A stretch of 64,000 nucleotides of DNA from JAPPHA01 sp964291635. GTDB lineage: Bacteria > Pseudomonadota > Alphaproteobacteria > Rhodobacterales > Rhodobacteraceae. The notes beneath the pieces were generated by a model that saw only the letters and a program-made list of their open reading frames with translations, was not told the origin of the DNA and ran no database searches. The position numbers and the translations under genes are program-made. This document shows positions 27,477 to 35,696 of the stretch, piece after piece. Location of the stretch: NCBI GenBank assembly GCA_964291635.2, contig OZ219900.1, positions 1-64,000 on the forward strand. Reading direction: 5' to 3'. How positions within the stretch are numbered: the first letter of the stretch is position 1; each line of letters opens with the position of its first letter.

Positions 27477-27799
27477 AGCGTGGCAAGACCTGGGTCGCAG
27501 CAGGCGGCAGCTACACGGGAAATCCCAGGCCCGTTGTCATTGTTCAGGACGACCGGGTCGAAGAGACGAATTCCGTCACCGTTTGCGCGATCACCGGCGA
27601 TTCGACCGAAGCTCCGCTGCTTCGCATCGCGGTTTCTGCCAACCCGGACAATGGCCTTGTCGGCGACAGCCATGTCATGATCGACAAGATTTCGACCATC
27701 CGCCGTGAATGCCTGAACAGGCGGATCGGAAACTTTTCAGCCATGGATATGAGGCGGATTGACTGGGCCATTCTCGTGATCCTTGGCATTGCTGGGTAG
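27473..27799 (+). CDS. MazF/PemK-family toxin
   Basis: A 108-aa endoribonuclease toxin. It begins MKRGKTWVAAGG, the conserved first strand of PemK/MazF proteins (usually RGDIWWV/A). NPRPVVIVQDD, the TVCAITGD strand, and VMIDKISTIRR follow, all as in the family. The start is GTG at 27473, overlapping the antitoxin stop. The fold is complete, so the toxin is probably functional. Confidence 0.88.
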   Translation: MKRGKTWVAAGGSYTGNPRPVVIVQDDRVEETNSVTVCAITGDSTEAPLLRIAVSANPDNGLVGDSHVMIDKISTIRRECLNRRIGNFSAMDMRRIDWAILVILGIAG

Positions 27800-28322
27800 G
27801 CGGATACGGCCAGCGATGAAACAAACCCGGCGGAGGGAGTTGGAATTCCACCGATCTTCACAGGTTACGGCAACCGTCGTTTTGGTCGGAGGCACGTGAA
27901 TCGTGGCGGAGCGAGAGATCCGGTAAACGCTGTAAAAGTGCCCGAGAACAGCGTAGCATCCGGCACGCAGTGAAGCCAGGATATCTCCGTCCCTCCTGAT
28001 CGAGTCACGGTCGGTCCAAATGACGGGGCGACGCCGTGTTTTGCCTGTCTAAGGCTGGTGCCGGATGTCCGTGCAAACCAACGCCAAAGCAACGGTTCCT
28101 CAAGGAGGAGGTGAATCCGGGTGCGGACCGGCAGTTCCCCTGGGATCGCTCCGAACGCGCGCTTCCCGATTTTTCCGACATGAAACGAAGCGAATTTCGC
28201 CGTACCGCTTGTCGCACTATTCACGATATCCGATGGAAAATCGGCATCGCTCCACTTGATCCGGGCGATGAAGCGTGGCTTGATCGTACCGGAAGAGGAA
28301 GCCAGACGAACGAGGCATCGGC
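27800..28322. other. Intergenic region, nothing recognised
   Basis: Upstream of the acyl-CoA dehydrogenase. One plus-strand frame (28036-28338) has some protein-like sequence (KQRFLKEEVNPGAD), but no family was recognised and it overlaps the next gene; it is not called. Confidence 0.45.
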
Positions 28323-29552
28323 ATGTTTCTCGGAATGAGTGAAAGACTCAAACCTATCCACCGGAAAGTGGTTGATATGATCACGAACGAAATCGCTCCG
28401 CTCGATGCCGAATTCCTTGCCGAAGTCGAGTGTGGAGGGCGTTGGGTGATCAATCCCAGGCAGATGGAGATCCTGGAGGGGCTCAAGGCGCGGGCACGGG
28501 AACGAAACCTGTGGAACTTCTGGCTGACCCGGAGCGACAGGGGGTACGGCCTCACGACAGTGGAATACGCCTGGCTCGCCGAAGAAATGGGCAAGTCGCA
28601 CCTGGCTGCCGAAGTCTTCAACTGCAACGCACCCGACACCGGAAACATGGAAGTCCTCGAGCGGTTTGCGCCGGATTGGATGAAAAAGAGGTGGCTGGAC
28701 CCGTTGCTGGCAGGTGAAATCCGCTCGGCTTACCTGATGACGGAACCGGACGTCGCGTCGTCCGATCCAACCGGACTGGAATTTTCCTGTCGAAAGGACG
28801 GTCCTGACTACGTGCTTGACGGAGAAAAATGGTGGGCAACCGGCGCCGGCGATCCCCGCTGCGCCGTCTATATCGTCATGGTGCGCACCGGCAACGACGA
28901 CATGCCGCGCCACGGTCGCCACTCGATGATCGTCGTCGATGCCTCGTCGGACGGTATTCAGAAGCTTCGGCCCATGGATGTCTATGGACATGACGATGCT
29001 CCGCACGGACATTTCCATATTCGTTTTTCGGGCGTCCGGGTGCCGGTCGAAAACCTGCTTGTCGGAGAAGGACGCGGCTTCGAAATCGCCCAGAACAGGC
29101 TGGGTCCTGGTCGAATTCACCATTGCATGAGAGCAATTGGGCAAGCCGAGAAGGCCCTTGGACTCATGTGCCGACGATCACTGGCCCGTGAAGCGTTTGG
29201 CAAGCGACTCGCGGAACTCGGGGCCAACGTCGACATCATTGCCGAGGCGCGCATGGAAATCGAAATGGCGCGGTTGCTGTGCCTCAAGGCGGCCTGGATG
29301 ATGGACCAGGGGAACCCGCGCGCGGCTGCGCCCTGGATCAGCATGATCAAGACGGTCGCCCCGAACGTCGCGCTCAGGGTCACCGATGAAGCGGTGCAGA
29401 TGCACGGGGCGTCGGGAGTCAGCGGGGATACTCCGCTGGCCCGGCAATGGGCCGCACTGAGAACACTGAGGCTCGCCGACGGGCCGGACGCCGTTCACAG
29501 GCGGCAGGTCGCAAGGGCAGAGCTCCGAAAACACTCCCAGGAAAGGATCTGA
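28323..29552 (+). CDS. Acyl-CoA dehydrogenase family protein
   Basis: 409 aa of the FAD-dependent acyl-CoA dehydrogenase family. Seen: the central strand motif YLMTEPDVASSDPT, the KWWATGAGDP loop, the flavin-contacting FGKRLAELGA segment, and the C-terminal VQMHGASGVSGDTPLARQW. The overall pattern is closest to the ACAD10/11-like branch, which fits the APH-like phosphotransferase encoded 4 kb away, although the two genes are not in one operon. It would introduce a double bond into an acyl-CoA of unknown structure. Confidence 0.92.
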   Translation: MFLGMSERLKPIHRKVVDMITNEIAPLDAEFLAEVECGGRWVINPRQMEILEGLKARARERNLWNFWLTRSDRGYGLTTVEYAWLAEEMGKSHLAAEVFNCNAPDTGNMEVLERFAPDWMKKRWLDPLLAGEIRSAYLMTEPDVASSDPTGLEFSCRKDGPDYVLDGEKWWATGAGDPRCAVYIVMVRTGNDDMPRHGRHSMIVVDASSDGIQKLRPMDVYGHDDAPHGHFHIRFSGVRVPVENLLVGEGRGFEIAQNRLGPGRIHHCMRAIGQAEKALGLMCRRSLAREAFGKRLAELGANVDIIAEARMEIEMARLLCLKAAWMMDQGNPRAAAPWISMIKTVAPNVALRVTDEAVQMHGASGVSGDTPLARQWAALRTLRLADGPDAVHRRQVARAELRKHSQERI

Positions 29553-29665
29553 CGTTGTGACCAGCAGGTCCGGTGGTGCCGGTCCCCCGAACAGGTCCGG
29601 CGATGCATTGACCTGCGGGCACTCCCGGAACCAGTGGGGAACGCATTTCGGCCGGGGGCAGGTTC

Positions 29666-30976
29666 GTGATCACGTCTTCGCCTGATCTGCATAAACTGAG
29701 ATCCCTCGCCCGGCGCCTGTTCACGACCGGCATCACGGCAGCCGATCCGGCTCTCGCCCTCACCAACGCATGGCAGCGGGAACCGCCACAGGGCCCGAGC
29801 GGAAACGGCCGAAATATCGTCATCGCGTTCGGCAAGGCGGCCATCGCCATGCTGACCAGGGCCCGGGACCTGCTTGGTCACGCCAGCGAGGTCACGTGCA
29901 TCGCGGTAACGAACGACGAAAACTATCGCCGGGTCGCCAGCGCCAGTGTCTTTGCCGCAGGACATCCCGTACCCGACGAACGGGGGGTCCGTGCCGCACG
30001 GATCGTGGTGGATGCGCTCCGTGCCGCGACGGACGAGGATGTCGTCATCGTGCTCATTAGCGGCGGAGGGTCGGCCCTTCTTCCCGCGCCTTTGCCTGGC
30101 CTCTCCCTCGAAGACAAGTCCCGGACCACCGACACTCTTCTCCGCGCCGGACTCGACATCGGCCGGATGAATGCCGTCCGCCAGCACCTGTCCCGTCTCA
30201 AGGGTGGAGGCATGGCCAGGCTGGCGCGTCCGGCGCCGGTTTTCGCCTATATACTTTCCGATGTCCCCGGCGATCACCTTGGCGTCGTCGCAAGCGGCCC
30301 GACCGCCTGTCAAATCATGGCGCGTGAGAAGGTCGTCGAATTGCTGGCACGTCGCAACTTGCTCGCCGCCCTGCCCCGAACCGCTCGGGACCTGCTGACT
30401 CTCCCCCGCGCCGGTCACGATTCACCTGCTTCGATGGCCGCAAGTGAAAACGACGACACCTGTGTCAACACGGTCATCGGCGGGAACGGCATGAGCCTCA
30501 CCGCGATCGTCGATTCGGTCGACGAATTTCCAATGGAGGTCGCGGAGTCGGACTACAGTCTGGATGTCGAGACTGCCGGCCGGCTCATGCTCGACCATGC
30601 CGTTCACCTACCGTCCGGCACCCTCCGGGGCCTGCTGTTCGGAGGAGAGTCCCATGTCGAGGTCAGGGGCAATGGTCTTGGCGGAAGGAACCAGGAACTG
30701 GCTCTTCGATTTGCCATCGGCGCCCGGGAACGGGGACTTGATGGAAACTGGGTGTTCCTGAGCGGAGGCACCGATGGTCGCGACGGCCCCACGGACAGTG
30801 CCGGCGCCGTCGTTGACCGGTATTCCCTGGACCGCATGATGACGATGGGCGTTGATCCTGCGCATGCGTTGGCGAGGAACGACAGCTACCCTGCCCTCAA
30901 GGCGTCCGGCGACCACCTTCACATCGGAGGAACGGGAACGAATGTTGCCGACATCCAGGTCTTCCTGAGGACGTGA
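29666..30976 (+). CDS. gckA: Glycerate 2-kinase (MOFRL/GckA family)
   Basis: 436 aa. The N-terminal DUF4147 part has the FGKAAIAM helix, and the central VVIVLISGGGSALLPAP loop binds phosphates. The C-terminal MOFRL domain reads GGRNQELALRF, then FLSGGTDGRDGPTDSAGAV. The enzyme phosphorylates D-glycerate to 2-phosphoglycerate, usually the last step of glyoxylate, tartronate or hydroxypyruvate use. The start is a GTG at 29666 with a GGGGCAGG site. It lies 113 bases downstream of the acyl-CoA dehydrogenase. Confidence 0.92.
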   Translation: MITSSPDLHKLRSLARRLFTTGITAADPALALTNAWQREPPQGPSGNGRNIVIAFGKAAIAMLTRARDLLGHASEVTCIAVTNDENYRRVASASVFAAGHPVPDERGVRAARIVVDALRAATDEDVVIVLISGGGSALLPAPLPGLSLEDKSRTTDTLLRAGLDIGRMNAVRQHLSRLKGGGMARLARPAPVFAYILSDVPGDHLGVVASGPTACQIMAREKVVELLARRNLLAALPRTARDLLTLPRAGHDSPASMAASENDDTCVNTVIGGNGMSLTAIVDSVDEFPMEVAESDYSLDVETAGRLMLDHAVHLPSGTLRGLLFGGESHVEVRGNGLGGRNQELALRFAIGARERGLDGNWVFLSGGTDGRDGPTDSAGAVVDRYSLDRMMTMGVDPAHALARNDSYPALKASGDHLHIGGTGTNVADIQVFLRT

Positions 30977-31471
30977 CAACCCGGCCCGCAGAGAGAGGTG
31001 TCCGGATGCCATGAACGGCGGCATCCCCGTATGCTGATTGGCCAACTGAAAGCAGCCTGCGTGGCGTGACGCCGCCGCAAGGCGAACGCATACCAATGTC
31101 AGAGCACGCGCCAAACCGGTCGATCCGGGAATCCCTCATTTCGGGGCCGTTTGCCCTCGTCGCCATCCCCCGGTCCATTCGGAATACGGAAACGTCAAAA
31201 AGTTCCGGGGTCGCTGCGACCAGCCCGGACTCCTGGCGCGTGCAGTGCCGACACCAGGTTCCGAACCGGCAGGACACCGGTCCTGGTCACCTCGGCGGAT
31301 GCCGGCGGACCTTGCATCGAAGCCGCGGCGGATTGCCACTCCACGGAAACGCCATCCAAACCGGGGTGGAATCTGCCTTCGGCGTCCCTGGATCAGCGCC
31401 AAACCTTGAGCCACCCGGGCAACGCCACCGCGCGCATGGTTGACATGCTTCCCGGCATCAACGTGCTTCGG
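30977..31471. other. Intergenic region between convergent operons, nothing recognised
   Basis: The glycerate kinase gene and the ABC-transporter operon both end here. No terminator hairpin was convincing by eye. A minus-strand start MRAVALPG near 31437 resembles the beginning of a zinc alcohol dehydrogenase, but it stops after a few codons and is not called. Confidence 0.45.
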
Positions 31472-32407
31472 TCAGCGACGGGCACCCCCGGCGCTGATGC
31501 CGATCGCGGCAAGAATGATCAACCCGGTGGTCAGGTCGCGGTAGAAGGGATCGGCATTGAGGATGTTGAAACCATTGTTGATGAGCGCAAGCAGGAAGAC
31601 TCCGGCGAGGCTGCGCCAAACGGCGCCCCGCCCTCCGTAAATGCTGGTCCCCCCGAGGATCACCGCGGCGATGGCCTGGAGTTCCATCCCGATTCCCGCC
31701 GATGCCTGCCCGAGGGAAATTCGCGATGCGGCGATGGCCGAGGCCAATCCGGCGGCCAGTCCCGCGATGGCAAAGGTGGCGATCTTGATCTGGTGGGTCC
31801 GGATGCCCGAGAGGATGGCCGCCTCCTCGTTGCCGCCGACGGAGAACACCCGCCGCCCAAACGTCGTACGGGTGAGGGCAAAGCTCAGGGTCACCGCGAA
31901 GATGGCCATGATCCAGACGGCGATAAAGACGCCGCCGATCTTGCCACGGCCGAGCCAGGTGAATTCGTCCATGCGTACTGGAATCAGCCGTCCGTCGGAG
32001 AGGACAATGGCGATTCCCCTGAAGATCAGGCTGGTGGCGATGGTTGCGAGAAAGGAGTGCACGTTAAGAAGGGTGATGGCGAATCCGTTGATGACCCCGA
32101 GGCCGAGACCGATGACCGGCGCCATGAAAAGGCCAAGAAATGGATCGACATGGAGCGCGATATAGGCGCAGGAGACCGCGCCCATGGCGAAGATCGCCCC
32201 CACCGACAGGTCGAACCCGCCAGCGATGATGACCAGCGTCATCGCCGAAGCCATGATCGCCAGTGGTGCGTTCTGATTGAGAATGTTCAGGAGATTGCGG
32301 AACGTCAGGAAGCTGTCGGAGAGAATGCTGAGGGCCCCCATCAGGAGCACGATCAGGATCAGGACCGCGTAGCTCTGGAGGAATCGCTGAACACCGTGCC
32401 AGGTCAT
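31472..32407 (-). CDS. Ribose-type (CUT2) ABC transporter permease
   Basis: A 311-aa RbsC-family inner-membrane permease with about 8-10 hydrophobic segments. Typical motifs are LLNILNQNAPLAIMASAMTL, VIIAGGFDLSVGAI and the late VWRSLAGVFLLALINNGFNIL. The ATG overlaps the stop of the ATPase gene in an ATGA arrangement, so it is translated from the same mRNA. It is the last gene of the five-gene operon. Confidence 0.93.
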   Translation of the reverse strand: MTWHGVQRFLQSYAVLILIVLLMGALSILSDSFLTFRNLLNILNQNAPLAIMASAMTLVIIAGGFDLSVGAIFAMGAVSCAYIALHVDPFLGLFMAPVIGLGLGVINGFAITLLNVHSFLATIATSLIFRGIAIVLSDGRLIPVRMDEFTWLGRGKIGGVFIAVWIMAIFAVTLSFALTRTTFGRRVFSVGGNEEAAILSGIRTHQIKIATFAIAGLAAGLASAIAASRISLGQASAGIGMELQAIAAVILGGTSIYGGRGAVWRSLAGVFLLALINNGFNILNADPFYRDLTTGLIILAAIGISAGGARR

Positions 32408-33993
32408 GCGATCACCTGCACCGTTTCGTTCGTCCCGGATCCGGCCTGCGCACCCACGTCGGGGCCGGTGTCCGATTCCGCCTGGTGACGGAACAGGGCC
32501 GACAGGACCGTGGCCTCGCTGTGCGCCTCCGGGTCTATTTCCTCGACCGTCCGTCCGCGGTCAATCAGGTAGGCCCTGTGCGCGAGGCCAAGGACTTCAC
32601 TGATTTCGCTCGAGATCACCAGGATGGCCGTTCCGCGCGTGGCCAGTTCGGCAATGGCCTGGTGGATGCGCTCCCGGGCACCCACGTCGACGCCACGGCT
32701 CGGTTCGTCCAGAATGACGAGCCCCGGATTCTCCGCCAGCCACTTGCTGAACAGGACCTTCTGCTGGTTGCCGCCCGAAAACCGGGAGACATCCCCGTCC
32801 GGGTCGGCTGGACGGACGCGAAAATACTCGATCAGTTCCCGTGCCCGCGACAGCTCCTTCCCCGACCGAACCATTCCAGTGCGGGAAAATCGGGCCAGAT
32901 GCGGCAGGGTGATGTTTGCCCGGACCCGCATGGCCATGACCAGCCCCTGCCTGCGCCGGTCTTCCGGGACCATCACCAGGCCCCGTCTCACGGATTCCGC
33001 CAGCGTCCGGCGGGAGTAAGGCTGTCCGTTGAGCGTGACATCCCCGGCTTTTGCCGGGTCGGCGCCAATGATCGCCCGGGCGATCTCGCTGCGGCCGCTG
33101 CCAACGAGTCCGATCAAACCGACGATCTCGCCCTTGCCCACGGTAAGCGACGCCCCCCTGACCCCGGTGTCGTTCCGGAGACAGGACACGTCGAGGACCG
33201 TTTCCGACTCGGCTGGCCGGACTTTCTCGGGAAAGAGCGTTTCCGTCTTGCCCTGCCCCAGCATTGCCGACACCAGGCTGCCCCTGGTTTCTTCCGCCGT
33301 CGGGCCGGTTCTCACGTGGACGCCATCCCTGAGAACGGTAACCCGGTCGGTCACCGCCAGGATATCCTCCAGGTAGTGAGACACATAGATAACAGTCCGG
33401 CCCTCGTCCCGGAGCGTCCGCATGGCGTCATGCAACTGGCCGACCTCGTCCTTGGAGAGGGACGAGGTCGGTTCGTCCATGACGATCACCCTGGCATCAC
33501 GGGCCAGAGCCCGCAGGATCTCGATCTTCTGCTGATCGGCAATCGGCAGGTCGGCGACCACGGCTCCCGGGTCGAGCGTGAAACCGCTGCTCTGCATCAG
33601 GGTTTCCAGGCGCCCCGCCTCGTCTCTCGCGAGAATGCCCCAACGTTCGTGCTCGAGACCGAGGAACACGTTTTCGGCCACGGTCATGGCCGGGACCAGT
33701 TGCAGCTCCTGGTGCATGATGGCCACGCCATTCGCCAGCGCGGTTGGCGGGTCCCACCGGGTCACGGGCCGGCCGAAGACGATCAGGCGGCCGGACGTTG
33801 CCTGGTAGTATCCGCCAAAGACCTTTCCGAGCGTCGATTTTCCGGCGCCGTTTTCCCCGATCAACCCATGGATTTCGCCGGGATGGACATCGAGCGTGAC
33901 GTCTTCGAGAACCGGTACACCGCCGAATGCAACGCCGATTCCCTCGGCGTGGATGGCGATGGCCTCTTGCCCGACTCCAGGAGTGCCAGTCAG
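32404..33993 (-). CDS. CUT2-type ABC transporter ATP-binding protein (two ATPase domains)
   Basis: About 529 aa. The first ATPase domain has GENGAGKST (Walker A), LPIADQQKIEI in place of the signature and VIVMDEPTSSL. The second has GLVGSGRSE, SGGNQQKVLFSKWL and LVILDEPSRGVD. The only standard start downstream is a TTG at 33864, which would cut off the first beta-strands. The conserved beginning (AIAIHAEGIGVAFGG, VPVLEDVTLDV) continues upstream to 33993, where a CTG overlaps the HyuB stop as CTGA with a GGAG eight bases before it. The start is therefore taken as CTG by inference. Confidence 0.88.
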   Translation of the reverse strand: MTGTPGVGQEAIAIHAEGIGVAFGGVPVLEDVTLDVHPGEIHGLIGENGAGKSTLGKVFGGYYQATSGRLIVFGRPVTRWDPPTALANGVAIMHQELQLVPAMTVAENVFLGLEHERWGILARDEAGRLETLMQSSGFTLDPGAVVADLPIADQQKIEILRALARDARVIVMDEPTSSLSKDEVGQLHDAMRTLRDEGRTVIYVSHYLEDILAVTDRVTVLRDGVHVRTGPTAEETRGSLVSAMLGQGKTETLFPEKVRPAESETVLDVSCLRNDTGVRGASLTVGKGEIVGLIGLVGSGRSEIARAIIGADPAKAGDVTLNGQPYSRRTLAESVRRGLVMVPEDRRRQGLVMAMRVRANITLPHLARFSRTGMVRSGKELSRARELIEYFRVRPADPDGDVSRFSGGNQQKVLFSKWLAENPGLVILDEPSRGVDVGARERIHQAIAELATRGTAILVISSEISEVLGLAHRAYLIDRGRTVEEIDPEAHSEATVLSALFRHQAESDTGPDVGAQAGSGTNETVQVIA

Positions 33994-35696
33994 TGCCGTG
34001 GCTCCGATACGCTGTCGTCGACCTGCAATTCGCCGTTGACCCGGACGCCGTAATCGTTCCAGGCACCCTCGATCGTCACGAACCCCCGTCGAACGTCCGA
34101 AAGCACTTCGTCGAACGGGCGGTTCCCCGGACTGCCGTTGCCGCCACCTCCCCCGGTCATTGTTTCGACAACGGTTCCGGCCGGGAATCCCCGCGCGCGC
34201 ATCTTGAGGACGGATTCAGATGTCCCGTCGGGCTGCCTGATTTCGATATGCGGCCCCTTTCCATCGCTCCCGCCGTTCAATCCCCATGCCGGAGTGCGCG
34301 ATCTCTCGAACCAGAGAGCACAATGACAGTCTTCAAGCAACCTGTAGCGCCGGATAACCCCGCAGCCGCCGCGATGGCGGCCCGCGCCACCGGAATCGGG
34401 GCGAATTGCGAACTCCTCGATCCTGACCGGGAACTTGGTCTCGTACACTTCCGCCGGGATATTTCGAAACCCGCCGTTTACAAGGTTGATCAAGGCGTTT
34501 TCGCCGTCACCGTCGGCGCGGCCTCCCCACCCGCCGGCGGTCGGTTCGATCGCGATCCAGTGCCCGCGGCCGGGATCGACCGAAAAGAACGCGGCGACCA
34601 TGCTGTCACCGTAATGAGCGGCCGTCGACCGTTCCGGCATTGCTTCCGACATGCAGGAAATGAACAGGTCGGCGAGCAGCCCCAGCCCGGTAAAGTACCA
34701 CTCGCAGGCCACCGGTTCCTTGGCGTTGAACATGCATTCGTCCGGAATCCTGACGCTCATGGTTTCGAACGACCCCCCGGTGATCGCGCGGTCAGGATTG
34801 ATCATCGTCTTGTAGGCCAGGCGCAACAGCGACTCCGTCTGGGTTGCCCCGCAATTGACCGAACCCGGAACCGGTCCGGACGATCCGTCGAGGTCGACAG
34901 TCAGGGAATCTCCCTTGATCGTCAATGCCAGGGCGACCTTGACCGGTTCGTTTCCGATGCCGTCATCGTCAAGATATCCCTCCCGCGACCAGTGACCGTC
35001 GGGAATTGCCCGGATCGCCTCGCGGTCGAGCACGCGTGCCTGTTCGAAAATGTCCTGGCAGCTCGCCCGGTAGGTTTCCGCGCCGATCCGGTCGAGCAGT
35101 TGGCCAAGCCGCCGTTCGCCGGTCCGAATCGCGGCGATCTGCGCACCAAGATCGCCGATCGATGCATCCGGCAGACGCGTGTTCAGCCGGAGATGGTCGT
35201 ACCATTCGCGAATCGGCCGGCCTTTCGAGACGATTCGCGTCGGCCCCAGCCGCAATCCTTCCTGGTAAATGCTGGTCGATTCCATCGTCGAACCGGGATC
35301 GATGGCGCCGATGTCGTTCCAGTGGGCCCGCGCCGCGCCGAAACCGATCAGTGACCCGTCATGAAAAATGGGACCGACCGCGGTTATGTCATGAAGGTGC
35401 GTACCCTGCATGTAGCTGTCGTTCATGATGAATACATCACCTTCGCCAATATCGTCGCCGTAGTAGTCCCTGACGTGATGGACACAGGCGTCGATCGCAC
35501 CGATGAACAGGGGAACCCCGGTCGATTGGCCAAGCATGTTTCCATGCTCGTCGAGCAAGGCCACCGCGCTGTCCTTGCCTTCGTAGATCACTGCCGAGTG
35601 CGCGGAGCGCCAAAGAGATGCATTCATGTCTTCGGCGCACGAGATGACGAAATTGCGTACGACCTCGGTGGTGATTGGGTCGGCAGTCCCCGTCAT
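33990..35696 (-). CDS. hyuB: Hydantoinase/oxoprolinase HyuB-type subunit
   Basis: About 568 aa of the HyuB (hydantoinase B/5-oxoprolinase B) family. It shows the N-terminal DPITTEVVRNFVISCAEDM, the metal-site region GDVFIMNDSYMQGTHLHD, and the C-terminal EFAIRPDSGGAGRHRGGCGV. HyuA and HyuB together open cyclic amides such as hydantoins, 5-oxoproline or N-methylhydantoin with ATP; acetone or acetophenone carboxylases are relatives. The ATG at 35696 overlaps the hyuA stop (ATGA). Confidence 0.93.
   Translation of the reverse strand: MTGTADPITTEVVRNFVISCAEDMNASLWRSAHSAVIYEGKDSAVALLDEHGNMLGQSTGVPLFIGAIDACVHHVRDYYGDDIGEGDVFIMNDSYMQGTHLHDITAVGPIFHDGSLIGFGAARAHWNDIGAIDPGSTMESTSIYQEGLRLGPTRIVSKGRPIREWYDHLRLNTRLPDASIGDLGAQIAAIRTGERRLGQLLDRIGAETYRASCQDIFEQARVLDREAIRAIPDGHWSREGYLDDDGIGNEPVKVALALTIKGDSLTVDLDGSSGPVPGSVNCGATQTESLLRLAYKTMINPDRAITGGSFETMSVRIPDECMFNAKEPVACEWYFTGLGLLADLFISCMSEAMPERSTAAHYGDSMVAAFFSVDPGRGHWIAIEPTAGGWGGRADGDGENALINLVNGGFRNIPAEVYETKFPVRIEEFAIRPDSGGAGRHRGGCGVIRRYRLLEDCHCALWFERSRTPAWGLNGGSDGKGPHIEIRQPDGTSESVLKMRARGFPAGTVVETMTGGGGGNGSPGNRPFDEVLSDVRRGFVTIEGAWNDYGVRVNGELQVDDSVSEPRH

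Noticed and set aside
28036..28338. A 100-codon plus-strand frame before the acyl-CoA dehydrogenase
   Set aside because: It overlaps the dehydrogenase start, lacks a recognised family and has no clear ribosome site.
29495..30418. A 307-codon minus-strand frame opposite glycerate kinase
   Set aside because: It is antisense to a well-supported MOFRL kinase gene, with no recognisable domain.
31430..31471. Start of a zinc alcohol dehydrogenase (MRAVALPG) on the minus strand
   Set aside because: The frame stops after about 18 codons and no further dehydrogenase motif follows in any frame.
32485..34053. A 522-codon open frame on the plus strand opposite the ABC ATPase and hyuB end
   Set aside because: It is antisense to a clear two-domain ABC ATPase; its translation has no family-like pattern and reflects high-GC codon bias of the real gene.
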